Source: DASRDU01 sp035560235
Lineage (GTDB): Bacteria > Acidobacteriota > Blastocatellia > RBC074
NCBI GenBank assembly: GCA_035560235.1
Contig: DATMAG010000075.1
Location: 1-62,587, forward strand
DNA: 62,587 nt
Direction: 5' to 3'
How positions within the stretch are numbered: the stretch's first letter is position 1; every line of letters starts with the position of its first letter. Position numbers and translations under genes: made by a program. This document shows, in pieces, positions 1 to 6,521 of this stretch. The notes under the pieces were generated by a model, which saw only the letters and a list, made by a program, of their open reading frames with translations, was not told where the DNA came from and ran no database searches.

Positions 1-124
1 TGACGTGAATGCTGCAATCAATATCAGGAAGCGGGCGGGCAGCCCGTTCGGGGATGGGAACGGTTGCGTTCCCGTGAGAACCGAGAACCTGCCGGGCAAC
101 AGACCCGGAATCCTCGCGTTTTAA
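1..124 (+). CDS. tnpB: TnpB C-terminal fragment, cut by window edge
   Basis: The first 124 bases encode the last 40 residues of a TnpB RNA-guided nuclease of an IS200/IS605-type element. The visible motif is DVNAAINIRKRAG, the RuvC-III segment around the third catalytic Asp, followed by a low-complexity tail and a TAA stop at 122-124. The rest of the protein and the left end lie outside the window. The stop codon sits inside the terminal hairpin, as is usual where tnpB overlaps its guide RNA. The following methyltransferase start is only 10 bases further on, so translation could be coupled. Confidence 0.8.
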   Translation, partial: DVNAAINIRKRAGSPFGDGNGCVPVRTENLPGNRPGILAF

Positions 125-141
125 CGCGGGGAGGATGTCAA
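110..141 (+). repeat. Right end / guide-RNA 3' hairpin of TnpB element
   Basis: Stem ATCCTC-GCGTT pairs with AACGC-GAGGAT around a TT loop, with a GGG bulge (110-136). It is followed by GTCAA, the usual form of an IS200/IS605 right end. The next bases (142 onward, TCGCCGGAGTGGGCGGGATG) would be the guide part of the omega RNA. They encode motif I of a cytosine methyltransferase, so the element sits inside that gene. The exact last base of the element (140 or 141) cannot be fixed without the empty site. Confidence 0.65.
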
Positions 142-1004
142 TCGCCGGAGTGGGCGGGATGGATTTAGGGCTGGAACGCTCAGGCTGGCACTGCGCGGGG
201 CAGGTTGAAATTGATCCCTGGTGCCGCAAAGTGCTGGCGAAACACTGGCCGCAAGTCTGGAAGCACAATGATGTCAGAACCGTTACAGCAGAACTTGTTC
301 AAAAGCACTGCGGAGCCATTGATGCGATTGTTGGAGGCCCGCCCTGCCAGCCTGCTTCTGTCGCTGGCAGAAGAACGGGCGCAGCGGATTATAGATGGCT
401 TTGGCCTGACTTTCTGCGTGTTGTGTTTGAAGTGCGTCCCGTGTGGGTGCTGGCGGAGAACCCTGGCGACGTGCTTAGCCTTGAAGTTTACGGAACAACC
501 TTCCTGCAATGGGCTGGCCGTGAGTTTGAAGATCGGGGTTACGAAATACTCCCTGTCATATTTGGTGCTGAAGACGTTGGCGCATCGCACCGGAGAAGGC
601 GGCTTTTCCTTGTGGCCCACGCCAACCGTCACGGGCAACAACAACCGCAAGGGGCTTTCAAAGCGGTCGGGAGAGGGGCTGGCTACGGCAGTCAGGAGAT
701 GGCCAACACCTTCGGCGCGCGACTGGAAGGATACCGGGACAGAGCCATCGGCGCAGGCTCGCAAATCGCCCTGTCTTCCGGCAGCGGTTTATCTCAATGG
801 CCAGCGATGCAGGGAGAGGAGCAGTACGAATGGGAAGAACCGCGGCTCTCTGAATATCCGCTGGGAGTGCCAGTTGATGGGCTTTCCGAAAGACTGGTTC
901 GAGGGCATCGAAGAAGAATCATAAAAGCTTTGGGGAATGCGGTTGTCCCTGCCTGTGCTGAGGTGATTGGCAGGACGATTCTTGAAACAGGAGGTCTGAT
1001 CTGA
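135..1004 (+). CDS. Phage DNA (cytosine-5) methyltransferase, N-terminus replaced by transposon
   Basis: This is a C5-cytosine methyltransferase that modifies phage or host DNA. Motif I is AGVGG (residues 4-8), motif IV GGPPCQ has the catalytic Cys71, EN at 108-109 stands for motif VI, HRRRR at 152-156 is the motif VIII equivalent, and GNAVVP at 267-272 is motif X. At 289 residues it is compact, like other phage enzymes. The start lies in the TnpB right end. Relatives begin with about eight more residues ending in L-F, and here that motif-I Phe is read as Ile3. The Shine-Dalgarno-like GGGGAGG touches the ATG, which is poor spacing. Bases about 585-924 also carry a second meaningful frame (see findings). 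The TGA overlaps the next ATG by one base. Whether the enzyme is still active is unknown. Confidence 0.8.
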   Translation: MSIAGVGGMDLGLERSGWHCAGQVEIDPWCRKVLAKHWPQVWKHNDVRTVTAELVQKHCGAIDAIVGGPPCQPASVAGRRTGAADYRWLWPDFLRVVFEVRPVWVLAENPGDVLSLEVYGTTFLQWAGREFEDRGYEILPVIFGAEDVGASHRRRRLFLVAHANRHGQQQPQGAFKAVGRGAGYGSQEMANTFGARLEGYRDRAIGAGSQIALSSGSGLSQWPAMQGEEQYEWEEPRLSEYPLGVPVDGLSERLVRGHRRRIIKALGNAVVPACAEVIGRTILETGGLI

Positions 1005-1909
1005 TGGGCGCGAATTCAAAGATAGAGTGGACTGATCACACATTCAACCTTGCCTGGGGGTGTACGCGGGTTTCTGAAGCCTGCAAATACTGCTACGCAG
1101 AAACGTGGGCAAAGCGCACTGGCTTCAGCGACCTGTGGGGCGCGCAGGCCAACCGGCGAACCTTTGGTGAGAATCATTGGCGTGAGCCTTTGAAATGGAA
1201 CGAGCAGGCGGGAAGAGAAGGCGTCAGACGGCGTGTCTTCTGCTCATCAATGGCAGATGTTTTTGAAGATCATCCCACCATTGCACAGGAGAGATTGAAA
1301 CTCTGGCCCCTGATTCAGGCAACGCCGCACCTTGACTGGTTGCTGCTGACCAAAAGACCCGAAAACCTGAGCCGCATGCTGCCTTTCGGGTGGTTTGGTG
1401 AGGGCGCGGATAATCACTGGCCCAACGTCTGGCTTGGCACAACCTGCGAAAATCAGCAGCGCGCAGATGAGCGAATCCCTGAACTCCTGAGAATCCCTGC
1501 GCACGTGCGATTCCTGAGTTGCGAGCCGTTGCTGGGGCCGATTGATCTGCTGAAAGTATTCCCCGCGCTCGGCGTCTCGAATGAGAAATATTGGGACGAA
1601 GAGGGGAATCCAATCGCGGATGGCAGCGGTTTCGCCGACATCCATTGGGTCATTGCTGGCGGCGAATCCGGCCCGCATGCGCGCCCATCCCACCCGGACT
1701 GGCTGCGGAGTCTGCGTGATCAGTGTGCTGAAGCGGGCGTGCCGTTCTTCTTCAAGCAGTGGGGCGAACATCTGCCTCACGGTCAGTCTGGTGCAGATGG
1801 CGGCAGAGTGGTATTCGACAGTCACCAGGACAGATGGACAGAGCGTATTGGTAAAAAGAACGCGGGCAATCTGCTTGACGGCAGGGAATGGAAGCAGTTT
1901 CCGAACTGA
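1004..1909 (+). CDS. Phage Gp37/Gp68 family (DUF5131) protein
   Basis: 301 residues matching the DUF5131 / phage Gp37-Gp68 family. The opening KIEWTDHTFNLAWGC is typical, followed by a C-x6-C-x2-C cluster (Cys20, Cys27, Cys30) that resembles a radical-SAM iron-sulfur site. Later conserved blocks are FCSSMADVFED, LLLTKRPEN, WLGTTCENQ and WVIAGGESG. The biochemical activity of the family is not established. It is translationally coupled to the methyltransferase (TGATG overlap). In other phages this family often sits next to DNA-modification genes, so a role with the methyltransferase is a reasonable inference. Confidence 0.85.
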   Translation: MGANSKIEWTDHTFNLAWGCTRVSEACKYCYAETWAKRTGFSDLWGAQANRRTFGENHWREPLKWNEQAGREGVRRRVFCSSMADVFEDHPTIAQERLKLWPLIQATPHLDWLLLTKRPENLSRMLPFGWFGEGADNHWPNVWLGTTCENQQRADERIPELLRIPAHVRFLSCEPLLGPIDLLKVFPALGVSNEKYWDEEGNPIADGSGFADIHWVIAGGESGPHARPSHPDWLRSLRDQCAEAGVPFFFKQWGEHLPHGQSGADGGRVVFDSHQDRWTERIGKKNAGNLLDGREWKQFPN

Positions 1910-1928
1910 GATTTCTCTGAAACAAAGA

Positions 1929-1956
1929 TTGCTTCGCGCACGTCTTCTGCTACAAT
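1929..1956 (+). promoter_or_regulatory. Sigma-70-like promoter for winged-helix gene
   Basis: TTGCTT (1929-1934), a 16-base spacer and TACAAT (1951-1956) form a good sigma-70 match. Transcription from about 1963 would give a leader of roughly 24 bases. The leader has no Shine-Dalgarno sequence before the ATG at 1987. Confidence 0.5.
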
Positions 1957-1986
1957 CCTCACGCCTACCACTAACCCAATCTCCCT

Positions 1987-2832
1987 ATGACGAATACAGC
2001 TACCGCTCTGCCTGAACTGGCAGTGATTCGCCCGCGCAATGGATTCATTGAGCAGCCGGACGCGCTCCCCGCTTTTACAGGTTCAAGCTATGAAGATCAC
2101 GTCTCTGCCTGGATTCAGGTGAGGCAGGAAATTCAGGATCGCCAGTGGCGGCTCGGCGCTGTGGCCGCCAGCGTCGCCACACGCTACGGCGACGAAAGCC
2201 TGAAGACGTTCGCCTTCGATGTCGGCGAAAACGTCAAAACCCTCTACGAATATCGCCGGGTTTATTCGGCGTTCAAAAATTCCAACCGGTTGGAAAATCT
2301 CTCCTGGAAACATCACCAGCTCGCACTGCAATCCGATAATCCGGCAGCCCTGCTCGAACGCGCCTCGGACGAGCAATGGACAACGGCCCGCCTGCGTCAG
2401 GCGCTGGACGCGGAAGAAACCGGACGGCTGGCGGCGCAGGCCGAAGAGATCGAGCGCAACGCCGGTGCTGCCGTGAAGCCTGAGCGCGTGGAAGTGATCG
2501 CCGAGCAGTGGAAGCACACGCGCGCGGCGGTCGAGCGGTTCGCGCTGCGCTGCCCTGAACTCAGGCACTGGACGCAGGATTACATTGACAGAATCGAGGA
2601 AGAGATTCAGTCCGGCCTGGCTGACGGGCCGCAACTCGTGATCTCAGCCCTGCGCATCGGCTGCAACGTGATTGCCGACATCAACGACGAGACCGGGCTG
2701 CATCACAGCCGCATTTACCGCATCCTGCAGCGCCTGATCGAACAGGGACAGGTCAGGACAGAAGCCATTCAGCGCGGCAGCGGACACGGCGGCGACCGGC
2801 GCACCATCTTTTACTATCTGACGAATCCTTAA
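1987..2832 (+). CDS. Phage DNA-binding protein with C-terminal winged helix
   Basis: 281 residues, not assigned to a named family. The N-terminal half is helical, with a segment (about 35-130) resembling ParB-like or DUF3102-like phage proteins. Residues 135-200 are charged and helical. The C-terminal 60 residues (CNVIADINDETGLHHSRIYR, then LQRLIEQGQVR) look like a winged helix with a basic wing. It is the only gene here with its own clear promoter and it precedes the lysis/packaging genes, so a regulatory or replication role is plausible but unproven. Confidence 0.6.
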   Translation: MTNTATALPELAVIRPRNGFIEQPDALPAFTGSSYEDHVSAWIQVRQEIQDRQWRLGAVAASVATRYGDESLKTFAFDVGENVKTLYEYRRVYSAFKNSNRLENLSWKHHQLALQSDNPAALLERASDEQWTTARLRQALDAEETGRLAAQAEEIERNAGAAVKPERVEVIAEQWKHTRAAVERFALRCPELRHWTQDYIDRIEEEIQSGLADGPQLVISALRIGCNVIADINDETGLHHSRIYRILQRLIEQGQVRTEAIQRGSGHGGDRRTIFYYLTNP

Positions 2833-3000
2833 GTTTCACCTGACGGCGAGCAGTTCTGATCCAGCCTGAATAATCAATCCACAACCATCGCTACTCTTTC
2901 TCTGCGCTGACGGGCTGTTCGTGGTCTGGGGCAGGCCACACGTGAGGAAGCGGCTCGCCAGCGCAAGGCAGGCCCGCCTTTCGGGCGTGGATAATATGCG

Positions 3001-3354
3001 ATGGAAAATATCTTCAAACATCCGAAATCAACGCTGCTCGGCCTGCTCGCCGCAGCGGTTCTGTTTCTCGTGACCGCCTTCAGCGGCGGCAACTTTGACC
3101 TGACGACCGTCCTGCCGACTCTCGGCACGGTACTCATCGGCGCGCTTTCAACCGACAACTCGGCGCTCGTCGAATTCTTCTTCACGCACTGGCGCACGAC
3201 GCTGGTTGGAATGGGAACGGCAGGCGTGACCGGTCTTCTTGATCTGCTGAAACACGGCACCTTCAGCCCGAAGGCGCTCCTGCTCGGCGCTGCCGTCGCG
3301 GCGTTCGGCTGGGTGCAGAAGTCTGCCCCGAAACGCGACACAGAGGCAGGCTGA
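3001..3354 (+). CDS. Small membrane protein, candidate holin
   Basis: 117 residues with hydrophobic segments at about 11-29, 38-50, 69-84 and 92-106, short soluble loops and a basic C-terminus (KSAPKRDTEAG). Size and topology fit a phage holin, which would permeabilise the inner membrane and release the endolysin. There is no sequence signature that proves it. Its stop overlaps the next start by one base and it opens a cluster of membrane and coiled-coil genes, which supports a lysis-cassette reading. The M15 endolysin lies far away at 31 kb. Confidence 0.45.
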   Translation: MENIFKHPKSTLLGLLAAAVLFLVTAFSGGNFDLTTVLPTLGTVLIGALSTDNSALVEFFFTHWRTTLVGMGTAGVTGLLDLLKHGTFSPKALLLGAAVAAFGWVQKSAPKRDTEAG

Positions 3355-3701
3355 TGCCCGACTTCATCAGACAACTGCTGCTGCGGCTGCTGGACTCTCT
3401 GCGCGACCGGCTCGATCCCGATGCGGCGCGCATTCACCAGGAATATGCCGTCACGCTCTCTGCCCATCAGAAGCGCATTGCCGATCTGCAACAACAGCTC
3501 GCCGCAGTCACACAGTCCCGCGAGGCCATCGCCAGAGAGCGCGATGACATTCTCGCGTCAATCAGGGCGAACGATGAAAAGCTTGAACAGATTCGCAAAG
3601 AGCCGCTTCCTGATCCTGCTGCCGGTCGCAGCGATGCTGATGTGCTGCGCTTCAACCTGCCCGGCTCAGGATCGGACGCGACCGGCTCCGGCGCCGATTG
3701 A
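3354..3701 (+). CDS. Coiled-coil protein upstream of overlapping exported gene
   Basis: 115 residues. The middle (about 25-85) is a heptad-rich coiled coil (SAHQKRIADLQQQLAAVTQ). The tail is Gly/Ser/Asp-rich and disordered. There is no signal peptide or membrane segment. The 3' third is overlapped in another frame by the start of the next gene at 3574, the gene-in-gene layout seen in Rz/Rz1 spanin pairs. The lack of a membrane anchor argues against a classical Rz protein, so the function is open. Confidence 0.55.
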   Translation: MPDFIRQLLLRLLDSLRDRLDPDAARIHQEYAVTLSAHQKRIADLQQQLAAVTQSREAIARERDDILASIRANDEKLEQIRKEPLPDPAAGRSDADVLRFNLPGSGSDATGSGAD

Positions 3702-4134
3702 CCCGGGCCGGAGGACAGTTCCCCGGACAGTCGAGCCTGACTGCGAGGCCCGCCTGGTCGAATCGCTGCCCGACGGCTCGAAGATCGTTCTGATCGGCGG
3801 CGCTGAATATCGCGCGATCACTGCTGATCAGATGCGTCGGCTGCTCAGGGCCGAGGCCGAGGCGCAGCAGATCAGACGCGAACGCGAGCTGCTCAGTGAG
3901 CAAATCAGCCTGCTCAAACAGGCGCTCGAACTGAGCCGACAGAGCGAGGCCCGCGCCGACGAACAGATCAGGCTGCTGACCGAACAGAACGACAGCTTCA
4001 GACAGACTCTCGAAAAAGCAAACACGGTCATCAAACGCGGCAGAGTGGATGGATTCTTCAATCGCCCGGTCGTGCAGATCGTGACGAAGGGCGTGCTGCC
4101 GCTTCTGGCTGCAATCCTGTCTGCCCGGAATTAG
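3574..4134 (+). CDS. Exported coiled-coil protein, possible spanin
   Basis: 186 residues from the ATG at 3574, inside the previous gene in the +1 frame. The N-terminus is basic then hydrophobic (MKSLNRFAKSRFLILLPVAA, then MLMCCASTCPAQ), a signal peptide with a cysteine cluster but no perfect lipobox. A Pro/Arg-rich stretch follows (about 34-50), then a long coiled coil (about 85-155), and a hydrophobic C-terminus (PVVQIVTKGVLPLLAAILSA). N-terminal export signal plus C-terminal membrane segment is the architecture of a one-piece spanin that links outer and inner membranes during lysis. A longer in-frame start at 3421 is less likely because it would bury the signal peptide. Confidence 0.5.
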   Translation: MKSLNRFAKSRFLILLPVAAMLMCCASTCPAQDRTRPAPAPIDPGRRTVPRTVEPDCEARLVESLPDGSKIVLIGGAEYRAITADQMRRLLRAEAEAQQIRRERELLSEQISLLKQALELSRQSEARADEQIRLLTEQNDSFRQTLEKANTVIKRGRVDGFFNRPVVQIVTKGVLPLLAAILSARN

Positions 4135-4179
4135 TCAATCGCACTGAACCCCGCAGGTGCTTCATGTCGTTGATGCGCA

Positions 4180-4470
4180 ATGAACGTTTCACTGGTGGTC
4201 GAAATCGCGGGACTGTTACTCAGCACGCTGGTAACAGTGGGAACGGTGGTCGCGCTCATTTCGCGCCTCAGAACCCGCATGGAAACAGTTGAGCAGGACG
4301 TGCAGAAAATTCTTCAGCGTGAGCAGTCGCGCGATGACCGGCTCTCGCGCCACATCGAGGACACTGAGCGTCACGTTGACGAACGAAGCTGGAACGAACT
4401 GACGGCGCGGATGGAACGCATCGAAAGCCTGCTCATCAGCGCCATTCAGCAGGGACAGGTCGGCCACTGA
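4180..4470 (+). CDS. Membrane-anchored coiled-coil protein
   Basis: 96 residues with one N-terminal membrane segment (about 4-27), then a long charged coiled coil (RLRTRMETVEQDVQKILQRE and onward). This is a common form for phage accessory lysis or anti-superinfection membrane proteins, but no family is recognised. Its TGA overlaps the next ATG (TGATG), so it is coupled to the prepilin-like gene. Confidence 0.55.
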   Translation: MNVSLVVEIAGLLLSTLVTVGTVVALISRLRTRMETVEQDVQKILQREQSRDDRLSRHIEDTERHVDERSWNELTARMERIESLLISAIQQGQVGH

Positions 4471-4652
4471 TGCGGCAACGCACACAACGCGGTCAGTCAA
4501 TTGTTGAGTTCTCGCTGCTGCTCGTGCTGACAGCGGCAATCGGGCTGCTGGCAATGACAATGCTCGGCGTGCCGCTCAGGAACCTGATCAGCCGCGCCGG
4601 TGCCGCCATCAACACGGCGGCTGAAGCCGAACCGGTCAGAGGCTCGCAATAG
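4470..4652 (+). CDS. Flp/TadE-like prepilin peptide
   Basis: 60 residues. Residues 8-15 read RGQSIVEF, matching the prepilin peptidase site of Flp/TadE pilins: cleavage after Gly, Glu at position +5, then an aromatic residue. A 20-residue hydrophobic helix (SLLLVLTAAIGLLAMTMLG) and a short amphipathic tail follow, as in Flp pilins. Pilin-like peptides are unusual in phage structural operons. Alternatives are a small membrane or holin-like protein that only resembles a pilin. It is translationally coupled to the gene before it and is followed directly by a terminator. Confidence 0.55.
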   Translation: MRQRTQRGQSIVEFSLLLVLTAAIGLLAMTMLGVPLRNLISRAGAAINTAAEAEPVRGSQ

Positions 4653-4676
4653 TCTTGTTCGCTGCTGAACTATTCG

Positions 4677-4713
4677 CGGTGCGCGCGCCTTCCGGCTGGC
4701 GCACCGGTTTTTT
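4677..4713 (+). terminator. Rho-independent terminator ahead of small terminase
   Basis: CGGTGCGC (4677-4684) pairs with GCGCACCG (4699-4706) and is followed by GTTTTTT, ending exactly at the ATG of the small terminase. It would separate the lysis-like cluster from the packaging operon. It also leaves the terminase start without a Shine-Dalgarno sequence. Confidence 0.65.
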
Positions 4714-5190
4714 ATGGCTGACAACTGGACAAAATGGACACCTGAAAAAGAACGATTCCTGAAAAAGCTCAGGCTTACCGGAGGCAATGTTTCACGCGCG
4801 GCAAGGGCGGCACGTGTCAGCCGTTCGACGGTCTATTTCTGGCGCGATGAGGATTCCGACTTTGCCAAAGCCTGGGATGACGCGATTGAGGAAGGACTTG
4901 ACGATCTGGAACAGGAAGCACGCCGCCGCGCCTTCAAGGGAACAAAGAAGCCTGTTTATCAGGGCGGCAGACTGGCCGGGTATGTTCAGGAATACTCGGA
5001 TACTTTGCTGATCTTCCTGCTGAAAGGCGGGCGTCCGAAAAAGTACCGCGAACGCTTTGAACATTCCGGGCCTGACGGGCAGCCGCTCGGCGTTGTGCTG
5101 CTCCCGCAGGCTCCGGCGTCGGTTGAAGAATGGCAGCAACTGGTACAGCAACAAATTACGCCGTCCAGCCAGGACCGCAAACCCTCTTAG
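4714..5190 (+). CDS. terS: Terminase small subunit
   Basis: 158 residues. A helix-turn-helix at about 18-45 (TGGNVSRAARAARVSRSTVY) fits the DNA-recognition domain of small terminases, and the KGTKKPVYQGGRLAGYVQEY and GGRPKKYRERFE segments are typical of this type. It recognises the packaging site and feeds DNA to the large subunit. Its 3' end overlaps the large terminase gene by about 60 bases in another frame. The start directly follows a terminator T-run with no ribosome-binding site. Confidence 0.8.
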   Translation: MADNWTKWTPEKERFLKKLRLTGGNVSRAARAARVSRSTVYFWRDEDSDFAKAWDDAIEEGLDDLEQEARRRAFKGTKKPVYQGGRLAGYVQEYSDTLLIFLLKGGRPKKYRERFEHSGPDGQPLGVVLLPQAPASVEEWQQLVQQQITPSSQDRKPS

Positions 5191-6521
5191 TCGGCTGCCC
5201 CGTTCCTGACGTCCTTTTCGGCGGCGCGCGCGGCGGCGGCAAGACCTGGGGGCTGCTTTTTGACTGGTTATCGCACCGCATCAGAGCCGGAAAGTTTGCG
5301 CGCGGCATTCTTTTTCGGCGCACGCTGCCTGAACTGGATGAGGTCAAAGACCGCGCGCGGCAACTCTTCCCGCTGACGGGCGGCGAATGGATGGCCTCGA
5401 AGAATCAGTGGAACTGGCGCGATGGTTCGTTTCTTCGTCTCCGCTACCTCGACCGCGATTCCGACGCCGATTCCTACCAGGGACACGCTTATACCTGGAT
5501 GGGAGTTGATGAGGCCGGCAGCTTTCCCAGCCCGAAGCCGATTGATCTGCTCCGGGCCTGCCTGCGTTCCGGTGATGCGCCTGTGCCTAAAGTCTTCCGC
5601 GCCACTGGCAATCCCGGCGGTGTCGGTCACAACTGGCTGAAGGCTCGTTACATTGATCCGGCTCCGCCTCTGACGCCGTTTCAGGATTCCGAATCCGGTG
5701 GATGGCGTGTTTTCATTCCATCCTCGCTGGAAGACAACCCGGCGCTCAGACTCAACGATCCTGATTACGAGCGCCGCATCAGGGCCGCCACCAACGGGAA
5801 TGATGCGCTCTGGAAAGCCTGGCGCTACGGCGACTGGGACATTGTCGCCGGTGGAATGTTTGACGACCTCTGGAAGCGCAGCGTTCACGTCATCGAGCCG
5901 TTCAGGATTCCTTTCTCCTGGTACGTTGACCGCTCATTTGACTGGGGCAGTTCACGGCCATTCGCCTGTCTGTGGTGGGCTGAATCGGACGGAACACAGG
6001 CAGGCAACGGCAGGCATTACCCGCGCGGCACGCTCTTTCTGATTCACGAGTATTACGGCTGGAACGGCAAACCTGACACCGGCCTCAGGATGGGAGCCAA
6101 AGAGGTGGCCAGAGAGATTCTGAAGATCGAACAGGCCGCCGACTGGATCGTCAAACCCGGCCCGGCAGACAGCGCGATTTACGATGTTCAGAATCCGGCA
6201 TCCCCGTCCATTGGCGACGAAATGGCCAGTGCCGGAGTGAAGTGGACTGAAGCCGACAAGTCGCCGGGCAGCCGCATCAACGGCGCAGAAAAGCTGCGCG
6301 GACTGCTCAGGGCTGCGCTGCAATGGCCGATGGAAGAGCCGGGAATCTTCGTCTTCAATCACTGTACACAGTTCATTCGCACCGTGCCCGTGCTGCCGCG
6401 CGATCAGAAGCGCATTGATGACGTGGATACCAGAGCGGAAGATCATATCTACGATGCAGTACGCTATCGGGTGATGAAACCGGCGGCTCGCAAGGCCAGC
6501 CGCCTTGATTTGCAAATATGA
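5130..6521 (+). CDS. terL: Terminase large subunit (packaging ATPase/nuclease)
   Basis: 463 residues. Walker A is GGARGGGKT (31-39), Walker B is YTWMGVDEA (121-129), and the coupling motif FRATGNPGG follows. The C-terminal half holds the RNase H-like nuclease, with YVDRSFDWGS carrying a likely metal-binding Asp and further acidic residues near DAVRYRV. It pumps DNA into the prohead and cuts concatemers. The start overlaps terS, and the stop overlaps the portal start (ATGA). Confidence 0.92.
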   Translation: MAATGTATNYAVQPGPQTLLVGCPVPDVLFGGARGGGKTWGLLFDWLSHRIRAGKFARGILFRRTLPELDEVKDRARQLFPLTGGEWMASKNQWNWRDGSFLRLRYLDRDSDADSYQGHAYTWMGVDEAGSFPSPKPIDLLRACLRSGDAPVPKVFRATGNPGGVGHNWLKARYIDPAPPLTPFQDSESGGWRVFIPSSLEDNPALRLNDPDYERRIRAATNGNDALWKAWRYGDWDIVAGGMFDDLWKRSVHVIEPFRIPFSWYVDRSFDWGSSRPFACLWWAESDGTQAGNGRHYPRGTLFLIHEYYGWNGKPDTGLRMGAKEVAREILKIEQAADWIVKPGPADSAIYDVQNPASPSIGDEMASAGVKWTEADKSPGSRINGAEKLRGLLRAALQWPMEEPGIFVFNHCTQFIRTVPVLPRDQKRIDDVDTRAEDHIYDAVRYRVMKPAARKASRLDLQI

